This document shows positions 1-11,015 of a DNA stretch of 64,000 nucleotides, piece by piece. The position numbers were made by a program, and so were the translations under genes. Position 1 is the first letter of the stretch, and each line of letters begins with the position of its first letter. The DNA lies in contig NC_089221.1 in NCBI RefSeq assembly GCF_963924675.1, positions 8,491,851-8,555,850 on the forward strand, read 5' to 3'. Source of the DNA: Phocoena phocoena. Its lineage: Eukaryota > Chordata > Mammalia > Artiodactyla > Phocoenidae. The notes under the pieces were generated by a model. It worked only from the letters and a program-made list of their open reading frames with translations. It made no database searches and was not told the DNA's origin.

Positions 1-1510
1 ACTGGTTCAAGAGCCACAACCCAAGTCATGAACCCTCATAATCACGAAAATCTCTTTCCTTGGCACAATTATGTGAATAAAATGACATTGGCATAGGTTC
101 AGCTTTTGGAAATTCGTTTAATTTTGCCTCAGGTAATTAGCTTATTTGTTCTCCCAGCATGACCTAAAACTTATCCATTTGGAGTCTCTGTTACTAACAG
201 ACATATAGTGGTTGCTTAGCAACACCATGCATTGTTATTTCTTCATCTAATTTAAAATTCTCAATTCACCATAAAGGTCTTCAGAGAGAAGTTATTGTTC
301 AGGGTGGGCCAAATACCATTTTTCACTGTAGCCCATTCAATTTAGAAAAGAAATTTCAGTGTACTGTTTAATCAACATAAAACGATTTGTACAAAACATT
401 TAACATCTCCTTGAAATGTAGCTGTCTTCTTTCACTAATCAGATCTACTTAATTTATTCTGAACTTTCCCAGGGAGATTTCCTTTCTCCTTCCATCCTTG
501 CTCAGTCTTCTCATCCAACTTCCAAGGTGATTTATGGACACCCTTTAGACGGGAAGTGGCAGATCTGGGAAGGAAGTTTGGAAATATAAGATACACTTTT
601 ATTGTCCTGCAATTAGTCATGGAAAGGAGCCTCAAGTAGTCATTCCAATGAGTCACTTACCCCAAATTCCAACTTCATTAGAATATACATTTAACATCAA
701 AGTTTTCTGATAACATTGCTGCAAAATGAATCAATTGTTTGCTCTAATAATAGTCTTCAAGTACTAGGGGAGAGTGTCATTGAGGTGCCCTCCCACAGGA
801 CAGCACGTCATATTTTTTTTTTCACCAAACAATATTCCTTGACGTTAAGATGAACTTCTTGCCAGAACTCATTGGAAAGGACTCATTTTCATAAAGCAGG
901 CAAAGGCATTTCTGCAGGGACACTTTCATTATGTGTTGAGTGTACTGAAACAGCAAGTGAATCAAAATGGATTTAAAAAGACTCGATTATCATGATTGCT
1001 TGGAATCTGGAACAATCTGGAATAAAAACCCACAAATTTAGACTAATGGGGGAAAAGAACCATAAGAGTGAATAAATGGGCAAAAACAAATGGAATGTTT
1101 TAAAGGAAGTGCAATTTTGTCCCTATAACAATGTGGAGAAAATCTGACGTTCGTAGCAGTAAAATCTCTCCGAGGACAGACAAGATTGATTTTTGTTGGC
1201 TTAAAACCTCATTACCCCTCTTGGTTTGTGTGTGTGTGGTGGGACGAGACTCCCCAGAGAGGATGCTTAAATTACAGTAAAATAGATGGTCGGTAAGTCA
1301 CTGGGGTGGGGGTCAGTTTATTCTTGGCTTTGGGATTTGTTTTCATAATGGAGACTGTGATCTTACGGGCTAAGAGGAGGGGCAGCTAGCAACACCAGAA
1401 AAGAAACTTGGGAAGAAGAGTCCAGCCATCCAACTGAGGGGCTTTACTGAAGGTTTGCTGTAGGTGTGGAGCCAGTACTCTCCTCCCTAGAGAGGCAGCA
1501 GAGGGCGCTG
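1..1510. other. No gene seen; unique-looking DNA
   Basis: AT-rich sequence with stops in all frames and no repeat family that I recognise. It contains a T-run near 810-822 and a short TG run near 1228-1238. No splice-flanked open frame stands out. Confidence 0.6.
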
Positions 1511-1511
1511 C

Positions 1512-1740
1512 TTAAGGGCTCACGATGGAACCAAGAATACCTATGTGCCAATCTCAGCTGTGCTGTGGTTTAACCCTGTGACATTACACTGATCACACTT
1601 ACCCATCTGGACCTCAGCATTCCCATCTGTAAAATGGGGACAGTAAATCCTCAAAATGTTTTTATGAGCATTAAAGAGTGAATACACAACAGAGGAGGCT
1701 TCATGGGCTTGTGACATGAGCAGGGCCCTCCCCATCACCC
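1512..1740 (+). repeat. MIR SINE (ancient tRNA-derived)
   Basis: The core has the MIR layout: CTGTGACATTACACTGATCAC, then ACCTCAGCATTCCCATCTGT followed by AAAATGGGGACAGTAAAT. The phrase 'cctcag...catctgtaaaatggggac' is diagnostic of MIR in the sense orientation. The copy is diverged and its ends are uncertain. The adjoining 1874-1925 bases (GAACAAGTCCTCGCCCATAG, then TCAGTGCTGAC) resemble the tail of the same family. Confidence 0.75.
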
Positions 1741-1745
1741 TCCCC

Positions 1746-3050
1746 CATGCATAGAAGGGTCCCTATGCTTGATTTAGTGATCTGCTGTCACTGTCTTGAA
1801 ATTCCTAATCATTATTGAAGAAGGGCCCGGTATTTTCATTTTGACCTAAGCCACACAAATTCTGTATCAGTGCCCTAAACACATTACATTAAGTACTTAG
1901 AACAAGTCCTCGCCCATAGTCAGTGCTGACTGTTATCATTATTCCCCTTCTCCCAACACAAAATTTTTAGGAAAATTCCCAAGATAGCAGTGAAGCTAGA
2001 AGTTGGGTGGGAAAGAGGGAACTGGGAGTTGACAGAGGAGCCAGCCTTGGTGCCTAACGTACTAATTCCTGCAATACCCCACCAACAGAGCAGGATGAGA
2101 ACAGAGCTGCACAAGGGCATCCAGTCTGTTTCATTTGGGACTATTTTACTTTCAAGTCTGGATAGAAACTATACAGGCTGATGAAACCTGCATTGACAGA
2201 GAGGTTCTCAAGAACCAAATTTAGTGCCTAGCTACTGGCACTTGTGATGAACACACCGATTGTTTACACGCAAACCAGAACTTTAAAGGCACAAAAGATC
2301 ATCTGAAGATCCTTCCTCCTTTTACGGATGTTGAATACCAGCACCCACGCCCTGCCTCTCCCAGCCCCACTCCCACCCCACACACCCCTGCCATCATTCT
2401 CAGGGCCCGAGGCAAAAATAGAGTGGAGGCCCATGTGCCTTATATCTAAATATGAACAAGTAATTCATCAAGCCAACAAACTTTTAAATAAGTTATTTTC
2501 TATTCTACTACCTTGTCAAATACACCTTTAAGTGACCTGGAAGGCCAAGTTCCAATTTAAAATTCCTTTCACTTCTTAAAGTTGTTTGTGTGTATGTGTG
2601 TGGACAGCCCTGCTCTCACAACCAGGCTCCACCCCTTATTCCTGAAACCATTCAAGATTCAGCCACTCTTGGGACCTTGGGACAGATGCCCCCCCCCCCA
2701 GTGGGTGGGCCCCTCCCCATAGGACAAACCTGAGGAGGACACCAGCACAGAATCAGAATCTTGGATCCACTAGCAGGTTTCAAGACCCACAGCCCAATGA
2801 CAGTGTCTGTGACATCCAGTTACAATTATGAAAAAGAACATCTGATTGGTCACTCCTAAGCCAATGGGGTTACCACTCTTTGGGCCAATCCACAATGTCC
2901 ACGGGTAGAAGGTCACTGGATGAAAAAAAGGCTACCTAGGCACACTTTCTGTGAAGGTGGCATAGACCCGTTTGGTAATCTGAACAGGACTGTCAAACAT
3001 TTACACACATACTCCAAACTAGGTCGTTTCCTGGGCAGGATTCTCTGGCA
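1746..3050. other. No gene seen; unique-looking DNA with a C11 run
   Basis: No recognisable coding exon. A run of 11 C lies at 2689-2699, and CCAAT motifs occur near 2861 and 2885 without an associated open frame. Reading frames here are short and overlap on both strands, as expected by chance. Confidence 0.55.
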
Positions 3051-3545
3051 AACCAGTGATGAGGTGGATAAGCCAGTCAGTATTACAGTACAGAGGGAGG
3101 GTTATCTAAACAGTAACTGATGCTGAAGTGTACAAGTCACTCACTGATGCTCTTTACATCCATCCCAGGTGGACAACACTAGCCATCACCAATATCCCAT
3201 TCTCTTTCTGTTCTGGTCAATGGAAGATTGCACATCTCAGGCCTGTGCATTGGGGAGCTGATGGACCATAAGACTAGCTTCTGGTCGATGGGTTGACTGA
3301 GGTAACAAAGAGTGTCTCTCTTTCCCTGCTGCTGCCATCTAGAAGTCCATGTGTTCCAGATGGCACAGCCAAAAGACGGTGGAGCCTCCATCATCCAGGG
3401 CCCCTGATGACTGGGTGGGCCCAGCCATCTACCCTCTGTGTTGGATATGAAGTACAAGTGAGAAGAAACTCTTGTGTTACTCCATTGAGCTGTTGGTGTT
3501 ATCTCTTACTGCAGCAAAACCCAGCCTGTTCCAACTAATACACTC
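3050..3545 (+). repeat. MaLR/ERVL-type LTR fragment
   Basis: The right part resembles the 3' half of a mammalian MaLR/ERVL LTR. It has CTGCTGCCATCTAGAAGTCC, then AAACTCTTGTGTTACTCCAT and TTACTGCAGCAAAACCCAGC, and ends with CCAACTAATACAC, the usual 'aactaatac' LTR terminus. The 5' side is too diverged to place. There are no internal retroviral genes. Confidence 0.55.
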
Positions 3546-4235
3546 AATCCACTCAATTAAGTTCCAGATGAATCAAACTCAGACATAAAGCCAAACAAGA
3601 AAGGCTTACAGATGACCTTTGATATTTAGAGCCACCTTTCATAATTAGAAGGATTTCTGGTTCTTTTATAAGTGGGAAAGAGAAAGTACCATGATCTTTA
3701 AAATTATGGAAACCGAATTCAAAGGGCGTTGAATGTACAAAAGCACTTAAGAGCCTGACAATTAATTCAGGGCTGGATGAACCAACCATGGCTGATCAGG
3801 GTACACCAGACCACTGCTTCGAACCTTCCTGAGAAACATTGTCACTGTCAGAGCAGTGGTTTGTGCAGTCCAGTAACTTGTCTCAATGACACAAAATTGT
3901 GCGTCCACCTTTCTGCCTGCGACTGTACATGGTTTTAACCTAATTTCCTATCATCTTGTTTCTCGCCACTTTTTACCCTCAAACAACCTTTAATTGTGAT
4001 AATTAGGAGCATTAGAGCAGACAGAAGTTTGTAAGGGGAAGTCAGATCCATTCAGGGTCTTGCCCTACCCAGTTAAGGTAATTATCTTAAAATTCCAATG
4101 CCGAGACCAGAATTCAGAGCCTCCTACTCCCAGCAGAGTCACACCCAGTCACGTCCATTGTGTTGCCCGTTACTAACAATTGCCATCACAGACTCAAACT
4201 CGCTGCTTCATCAGACAAGGCAGGAGAAAGTCCAG
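3546..4235. other. No gene seen; unique-looking DNA
   Basis: No repeat family or exon recognised. Short frames on both strands only. Confidence 0.5.
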
Positions 4236-4239
4236 GGCT

Positions 4240-4703
4240 CTCTTTAATTCACGTCCTCACAGACGTGATGACCAGACCGCCTTAAAACCCAGCAGTTGTC
4301 TTGGTCAGTCTCTCTGCTATACTTGACCTTGACGACTCTCCTCGAAACTCTCTATTCCCTTGTCCCAATAACAAGGCTGGCTCATGGCCCTCCTCCTACC
4401 CCTGTGACCACTCCTTAGTGGACCCTGACTCTTGTCCCTCTCCTTAATTGCTGGCATTCCTCAAGGATACACTCTTAGTCACTGCTTCCCTTGTGGTCCA
4501 TGCTCTCCTTGAAAGAGCTTAGCTATTCTCATCTACCCAACGTAGACAATGATACCCAAGCCCATCTCCTTAACTCCCAGTTCATATAGTTTTTGCACAT
4601 CTCCACCTGGACGTCCCACAGACACTTCAATGTGCCCCAAACTAAAACTTGCCACTTTCCCCCCAACTCCTTCCTCTTTAGTGTTCTCTATTTTGTTCAG
4701 ATG
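4240..4703 (+). repeat. L2 (CR1-clade) LINE remnant, left part
   Basis: Pyrimidine-rich sense-strand sequence typical of the reverse-transcriptase end of L2: CTCATCTACCCAACGTAGAC (decayed 'YADD' region), then CATCTCCACCTGGACGTCCC and CTAAAACTTGCCACTTTCCC. Stops and frameshifts show that it is long dead. The same element resumes at about 5176, after the LTR at 4710-5169. Confidence 0.7.
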
Positions 4704-5175
4704 ATACAGTGGGTTGAATGGTGTGCCCCCACAAAGAGACGTCTATCTTGACATCAGTATGTAACCTTATTTGGAATAAGCATCTTTGAAGATGTAATTA
4801 AGTTAGGGACCTCAAGATGAGATTATCTTGAATTTAGGGTGGGCCCTAAATCCAATGGCTGATGTCCTTCTAAGAGAAAGACAGAGGGAGATTTGAGGCA
4901 GACACACACAGTGGGAAGGCCACATGAAAACAGAGGCAGAGACTGGAGGGATGCCTCTACCAGCCCAGGAACACCAAGGATTGCCCGCAACACCAGAAGT
5001 GTAGAAAGAAAAAGCCATGGAAGGGATTCTCCATCAGAGCCTCCAGAGGAACCAGTCCTGCTGACACTCTGATTGTGGACTTCTGGCCTCCAGAATTTTA
5101 GCACAATAAGTTTATGTTGCTTTAAGCCACCAAGTCTGTAGTCATTTGTTACCCGGCCCCGGGACACCAATACAG
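4704..5175 (+). repeat. Solo MLT1-type LTR (ERVL-MaLR) nested in L2
   Basis: The LTR runs from TGGGTTGAATGGTGTGCCCC at 4710 to GACACCA at 5169, so it has TG...CA ends. It is flanked by ATACAG at 4704-4709 and again at 5170-5175. Inside are GGGTGGGCCCTAAATCCAAT, TGTCCTTCTAAGAGAAAGAC and a 3' stretch with GACTTCTGGCCTCCAGAATT and TTTAAGCCACCAAGTCTGTA, all MaLR landmarks. There is no internal gag/pol sequence. The host L2 reads on either side, so the LTR is the younger insertion. Confidence 0.85.
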
Positions 5176-5335
5176 ATGGCATAGCTCCCACCTTCTGAAA
5201 CCTGGCAGTGACCTTGGACTCCTTCCTCCTCTCTCTCTTCCCATTCCCAAACAGTTGCCAAACGCTGTTGACTCTTCCTCCAAAATATCTCCCAGATCTG
5301 CCTCGACCTTGCCTCTCTCAAATCCAGCCATTGTA
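5176..5335 (+). repeat. L2 LINE remnant, right part
   Basis: Continues the L2 of 4240-4703 beyond the LTR: AACCTGGCAGTGACCTTGGA then CTCCTTCCTCC. In L2 this follows the segment at 4600-4700. Further CCAAAATATCTCCCAGATCT matches the expected next block. Dead copy. Confidence 0.65.
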
Positions 5336-5500
5336 TGTCTAGACCACATTCTATCTTTTCATCTGTCAATGGACATTTGGATTGTTCCCACCTTTTGGCT
5401 CTTATGAACAATGCTGCTGTGAAGACTGGTGTACAAACATCTGTTCAAGTCCCTTATTTCAATTCTTTTAGGGGTTTTCTTGGTGAAATTAGTGGCATTT
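5336..5500 (-). repeat. L1 fragment, antisense
   Basis: TCAATGGACATTTGGATTGT, then CTTATGAACAATGCTGCTGT and GTGTACAAACATCTGTTCAA are the reverse complement of the 3' part of L1 ORF2. Short, diverged, and ends just before the array-edge SINE. Confidence 0.65.
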
Positions 5501-5653
5501 AAGATTACTGGTTGGTGGGACTTTCCTGGCAGTCCAGTGGTTTAAGACTCCACTCTTCCAGTGAGGGGGTCAAGGGTTCAATCCCTGGTCAGGGAACTAA
5601 GAACTCACATGCTGCATGGTGCAACTAAGAAAAAAGATTAGTGGTTGGTGGGA
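5501..5653 (+). repeat. CHR-type SINE with 20-bp TSD at the array edge
   Basis: The SINE body is about 5518-5633: a tRNA-like head (GGCAGTCCAGTGGTTTAAGA, box A; GGGTTCAATCCCTGG, box B) and an A-rich tail. It is flanked by a 20-bp direct repeat, AAGATTACTGGTTGGTGGGA at 5501-5520 and AAGATTAGTGGTTGGTGGGA at 5634-5653, with one mismatch. The right TSD copy overlaps the first bases of the 52-bp array. Before insertion, therefore, unique DNA ending ...TTTAAGATTACTGGTTGG ran straight into array unit 1. The body is more diverged than the other CHR SINEs here. Confidence 0.85.
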
Positions 5654-8092
5654 CACACGCAGGCAGGGGGCGTAGGGATCAAGCAGGGCCAGCAGCCTGG
5701 TGGGACACACGCAGGCAGGGGGCGTAGGGATCAAGCAGGGCCAGCAGCCTGGTGGGACACACGCAGGCAGGGGGCATAGGGATCAAGCAGGGCCAGCAGC
5801 CTGGTGGGACACACGCAGGCAGGGGGCGTAGGGATCAAGCAGGGCCAGCAGCCTGGTGGGACACACGCAGGCAGGGGGCGTAGGGATCAAGCAGGGCCAG
5901 CAGCCTGGTGGGACACACGCAGGCAGGGGGCGTAGGGATCAAGCAGGGCCAGCAGCCTGGTGGGACACACGCAGGCAGGGGGCGTAGGGATCAAGCAGGG
6001 CCAGCAGCCTGGTGGGAAACACGCAGGCAGGGGGCATAGGGATCAAGCAGGGCCAGCAGCCTGGTGGGACACACGCAGGCAGGGGGCGTAGGGATCAAGC
6101 AGGGCCAGCAGCCTGGTGGGACACACGCAGGCAGGGGGCGTAGGGATCAAGCAGGGCCAGCAGCCTGGTGGGACACACGCAGGCAGGGGGCGTAGGGATC
6201 AAGCAGGGCCAGCAGCCTGGTGGGACACACGCAGGCAGGGGGCGTAGGGATCAAGCAGGGCCAGCAGCCTGGTGGGACACACGCAGGCAGGGGGCGTAGG
6301 GATCAAGCAGGGCCAGCAGCCTGGTGGGACACACGCAGGCAGGGGGCATAGGGATCAAGGAGGGCCAGCAGCCTGGTGGGACACACGCAGGCAAGGGGCG
6401 TAGGGATCAAGCAGGGCCAGCAGCCTGGTGGGACACACGCAGGCAGGGGACGTAGGGATCAAGCAGGGCCAGCAGCCTGGTGGGACACACGCAGGCAGGG
6501 GGCGTAGGGATCAAGCAGGGCCAGCAGCCTGGTGGGACACACGCAGGCAGGGGGCGTAGGGATCAAGCAGGGCCAGCAGCCTGGTGGGACACACGCAGGC
6601 AGGGGGCGTAGGGATCAAGCAGGGCCAGCAGCCTGGTGGGACACAGGCAGGCAGGGGGCATAGGGATCAAGCAGGGCCAGCAGCCTGGTGGGACACACGC
6701 AGGCAGGGGGCGTAGGGATCAAGCAGGGCCAGCAGCCTGGTGGGACACACGCAGGCAGGGGGCGTAGGGATCAAGCAGGGCCAGCAGCCTGGTGGGACAC
6801 ACGCAGGCAGGGGGCGTAGGGATCAAGCAGGGCCAGCAGCCTGGTGGGACACACGCAGGCAGGGGGCGTAGGGATCAAGCAGGGCCAGCAGCCTGGTGGG
6901 ACACACGCAGGCAGGGGGCGTAGGGATCAAGCAGGGCCAGCAGCCTGGTGGGACACACGCAGGCAGGGGGCATAGGGATCAAGCAGGGCCAGCAGCCTGG
7001 TGGGACACACGCAGGCAGGGGGCGTAGGGATCAAGCAGGGCCAGCAGCCTGGTGGGACACACGCAGGCAGGGGGCGTAGGGATCAAGCAGGGCCAGCAGC
7101 CTGGTGGGACACACGCAGGCAGGGGGCGTAGGGATCAAGCAGGGCCAGCAGCCTGGTGGGACACACGCAGGCAGGGGGCGTAGGGATCAAGCAGGGCCAG
7201 CAGCCTGGTGGGACACACGCAGGCAGGGGGCGTAGGGATCAAGCAGGGCCAGCAGCCTGGTGGGACACACGCAGGCAGGGGGCGTAGGGATCAAGCAGGG
7301 CCAGCAGCCTGGTGGGACACACGCAGGCAGGGGGCGTAGGGATCAAGCAGGGCCAGCAGCCTGGTGGGACACACGCAGGCAGGGGGCGTAGGGATCAAGC
7401 AGGGCCAGCAGCCTGGTGGGACACACGCAGGCAGGGGGCGTAGGGATCAAGCAGGGCCAGCAGCCTGGTGGGACACACGCAGGCAGGGGGCGTAGGGATC
7501 AAGCAGGGCCAGCAGCCTGGTGGGACACACGCAGGCAGGGGGCGTAGGGATCAAGCAGGGCCAGCAGCCTGGTGGGACACACGCAGGCAGGGGGCGTAGG
7601 GATCAAGCAGGGCCAGCAGCCTGGTGGGACACACGCAGGCAGGGGGCGTAGGGATCAAGCAGGGCCAGCAGCCTGGTGGGACACACGCAGGCAGGGGGCG
7701 TAGGGATCAAGCAGGGCCAGCAGCCTGGTGGGACACACGCAGGCAGGGGGCGTAGGGATCAAGCAGGGCCAGCAGCCTGGTGGGACACACGCAGGCAGGG
7801 GGCGTAGGGATCAAGCAGGGCCAGCAGCCTGGTGGGACACACGCAGGCAGGGGGCGTAGGGATCAAGCAGGGCCAGCAGCCTGGTGGGACACACGCAGGC
7901 AGGGGGCGTAGGGATCAAGCAGGGCCAGCAGCCTGGTGGGACACACGCAGGCAGGGGGCGTAGGGATCAAGCAGGGCCAGCAGCCTGGTGGGACACACGC
8001 AGGCAGGGGGCGTAGGGATCAAGCAGGGCCAGCAGCCTGGTGGGACACACGCAGGCAGGGGGCGTAGGGATCAAGCAGGGCCAGCAGCCTGG

Positions 8093-8248
8093 TGGGACAC
8101 ACGCAAGGCAGGGGGCGTAGGGATCAAGCAGGGCCAGCAGCCTGGTGGGACACGACTCGTCAGCGCAGGGGGCGTAGGGATCAAGCAGGGCCAGCAGCCT
8201 GGTGGGGACACACGGGGGCGTAGGGATCAAGCAGGGCCAGCAGCCTGG
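8093..8248 (+). repeat. Three aberrant units that together keep the 52-bp register
   Basis: Three consecutive units of 53, 57 and 46 bp sum to 156, exactly three times 52. The first has an extra A (ACGCAAGGCAG). The second has CACGACTCGTCAGCGCAGGG in place of the normal stretch. The third lacks most of GCAGGCA and has an extra G (GTGGGGACACACGGGGGCG). Units on either side are normal and in phase. Confidence 0.9.
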
Positions 8249-10083
8249 TGGGACACACGCAGGCAGGGGGCGTAGGGATCAAGCAGGGCCAGCAGCCTGG
8301 TGGGACACACGCAGGCAGGGGGCGTAGGGATCAAGCAGGGCCAGCAGCCTGGTGGGACACACGCAGGCAGGGGGCGTAGGGATCAAGCAGGGCCAGCAGC
8401 CTGGTGGGACACACGCAGGCAGGGGGCGTAGGGATCAAGCAGGGCCAGCAGCCTGGTGGGACACACGCAGGCAGGGGGCGTAGGGATCAAGCAGGGCCAG
8501 CAGCCTGGTGGGACACACGCAGGCAGGGGGCGTAGGGATCAAGCAGGGCCAGCAGCCTGGTGGGACACACGCAGGCAGGGGGCGTAGGGATCAAGCAGGG
8601 CCAGCAGCCTGGTGGGACACACGCAGGCAGGGGGCGTAGGGATCAAGCAGGGCCAGCAGCCTGGTGGGACACACGCAGGCAGGGGGCGTAGGGATCAAGC
8701 AGGGCCAGCAGCCTGGTGGGACACACGCAGGCAGGGGGCGTAGGGATCAAGCAGGGCCAGCAGCCTGGTGGGACACACGCAGGCAGGGGGCGTAGGGATC
8801 AAGCAGGGCCAGCAGCCTGGTGGGACACACGCAGGCAGGGGGCGTAGGGATCAAGCAGGGCCAGCAGCCTGGTGGGACACACGCAGGCAGGGGGCGTAGG
8901 GATCAAGCAGGGCCAGCAGCCTGGTGGGACACACGCAGGCAGGGGGCGTAGGGATCAAGCAGGGCCAGCAGCCTGGTGGGACACACGCAGGCAGGGGGCG
9001 TAGGGATCAAGCAGGGCCAGCAGCCTGGTGGGACACACGCAGGCAGGGGGCGTAGGGATCAAGCAGGGCCAGCAGCCTGGTGGGACACACGCAGGCAGGG
9101 GGCGTAGGGATCAAGCAGGGCCAGCAGCCTGGTGGGACACACGCAGGCAGGGGGCGTAGGGATCAAGCAGGGCCAGCAGCCTGGTGGGACACACGCAGGC
9201 AGGGGGCGTAGGGATCAAGCAGGGCCAGCAGCCTGGTGGGACACACGCAGGCAGGGGCGTAGGGATCAAGCAGGGCCAGCAGCCTGGTGGGACACACGCA
9301 GGCAGGGGGCGTAGGGATCAAGCAGGGCCAGCAGCCTGGTGGGACACACGCAGGCAGGGGGCGTAGGGATCAAGCAGGGCCAGCAGCCTGGTGGGACACA
9401 CGCAGGCAGGGGGCGTAGGGATCAAGCAGGGCCAGCAGCCTGGTGGGACACACGCAGGCAGGGGGCGTAGGGATCAAGCAGGGCCAGCAGCCTGGTGGGA
9501 CACACGCAGGCAGGGGGCGTAGGGATCAAGCAGGGCCAGCAGCCTGGTGGGACACACGCAGGCAGGGGGCGTAGGGATCAAGCAGGGCCAGCAGCCTGGT
9601 GGGACACACGCAGGCAGGGGGCGTAGGGATCAAGCAGGCCAGCAGCCTGGTGGGACACACGCAGGCAGGGGGCGTAGGGATCAAGCAGGGCCAGCAGCCT
9701 GGTGGGACACACGCAGGCAGGGGGCGTAGGGATCAAGCAGGGCCAGCAGCCTGGTGGGACACACGCAGGCAGGGGGCGTAGGGATCAAGCAGGGCCAGCA
9801 GCCTGGTGGGACACACGCAGGCAGGGGGCGTAGGGATCAAGCAGGGCCAGCAGCCTGGTGGGACACACGCAGGCAGGGGGCGTAGGGATCAAGCAGGGCC
9901 AGCAGCCTGGTGGGACACACGCAGGCAGGGGGCGTAGGGATCAAGCAGGGCCAGCAGCCTGGTGGGACACACGCAGGCAGGGGGCGTAGGGATCAAGCAG
10001 GGCCAGCAGCCTGGTGGGACACACGCAGGCAGGGGGCGTAGGGATCAAGCAGGGCCAGCAGCCTGGTGGGACACACGCAGGCA

Positions 10084-11015
10084 GGGGCGTAGGGATCAAG
10101 CAGGGCCAGCAGCCTGGTGGGACACACGCAGGCAGGGGGCGTAGGGATCAAGCAGGGCCAGCAGCCTGGTGGGACACACGCAGGCAGGGGCGTAGGGATC
10201 AAGCAGGGCCAGCAGCCTGGTGGGACACACGCAGGCAGGGGGCGTAGGGATCAAGCAGGGCCAGCAGCCTGGTGGGACACACGCAGGCAGGGGGCGTAGG
10301 GATCAAGCAGGGCCAGCAGCCTGGTGGGACACACGCAGGCAGGGGGCGTAGGGATCAAGCAGGGCCAGCAGCCTGGTGGGACACACGCAGGCAGGGGGCG
10401 TAGGGATCAAGCAGGGCCAGCAGCCTGGTGGGACACACGCAGGCAGGGGGCGTAGGGATCAAGCAGGGCCAGCAGCCTGGTGGGACACACGCAGGCAGGG
10501 GGCGTAGGGATCAAGCAGGGCCAGCAGCCTGGTGGGACACACGCAGGCAGGGGCGTAGGGATCAAGCAGGGCCAGCAGCCTGGTGGGACACACGCAGGCA
10601 GGGGGCGTAGGGATCAAGCAGGGCCAGCAGCCTGGTGGGACACACGCAGGCAGGGGCGTAGGGATCAAGCAGGGCCAGCAGCCTGGTGGGACACACGCAG
10701 GCAGGGGGCGTAGGGATCAAGCAGGGCCAGCAGCCTGGTGGGACACACGCAGGCAGGGGGCGTAGGGATCAAGCAGGGCCAGCAGCCTGGTGGGACACAC
10801 GCAGGCAGGGGGCGTAGGGATCAAGCAGGGCCAGCAGCCTGGTGGGACACACGCAGGCAGGGGGCGTAGGGATCAAGCAGGGCCAGCAGCCTGGTGGGAC
10901 ACACGCAGGCAGGGGGCGTAGGGATCAAGCAGGGCCAGCAGCCTGGTGGGACACACGCAGGCAGGGGGCGTAGGGATCAAGCAGGGCCAGCAGCCTGGTG
11001 GGACACACGCAGGCA
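10084..11015 (+). repeat. Duplicated 9-unit (466-bp) block inside the array
   Basis: Two 51-bp units, each with GGGG instead of GGGGG before CGTAGG, have their short G-runs at 10084 and 10187, 103 bp apart. The same pair recurs at 10550 and 10653, exactly 466 bp later (9 x 52 minus 2). This is a small higher-order repeat produced by duplication of a nine-unit block. Confidence 0.75.
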
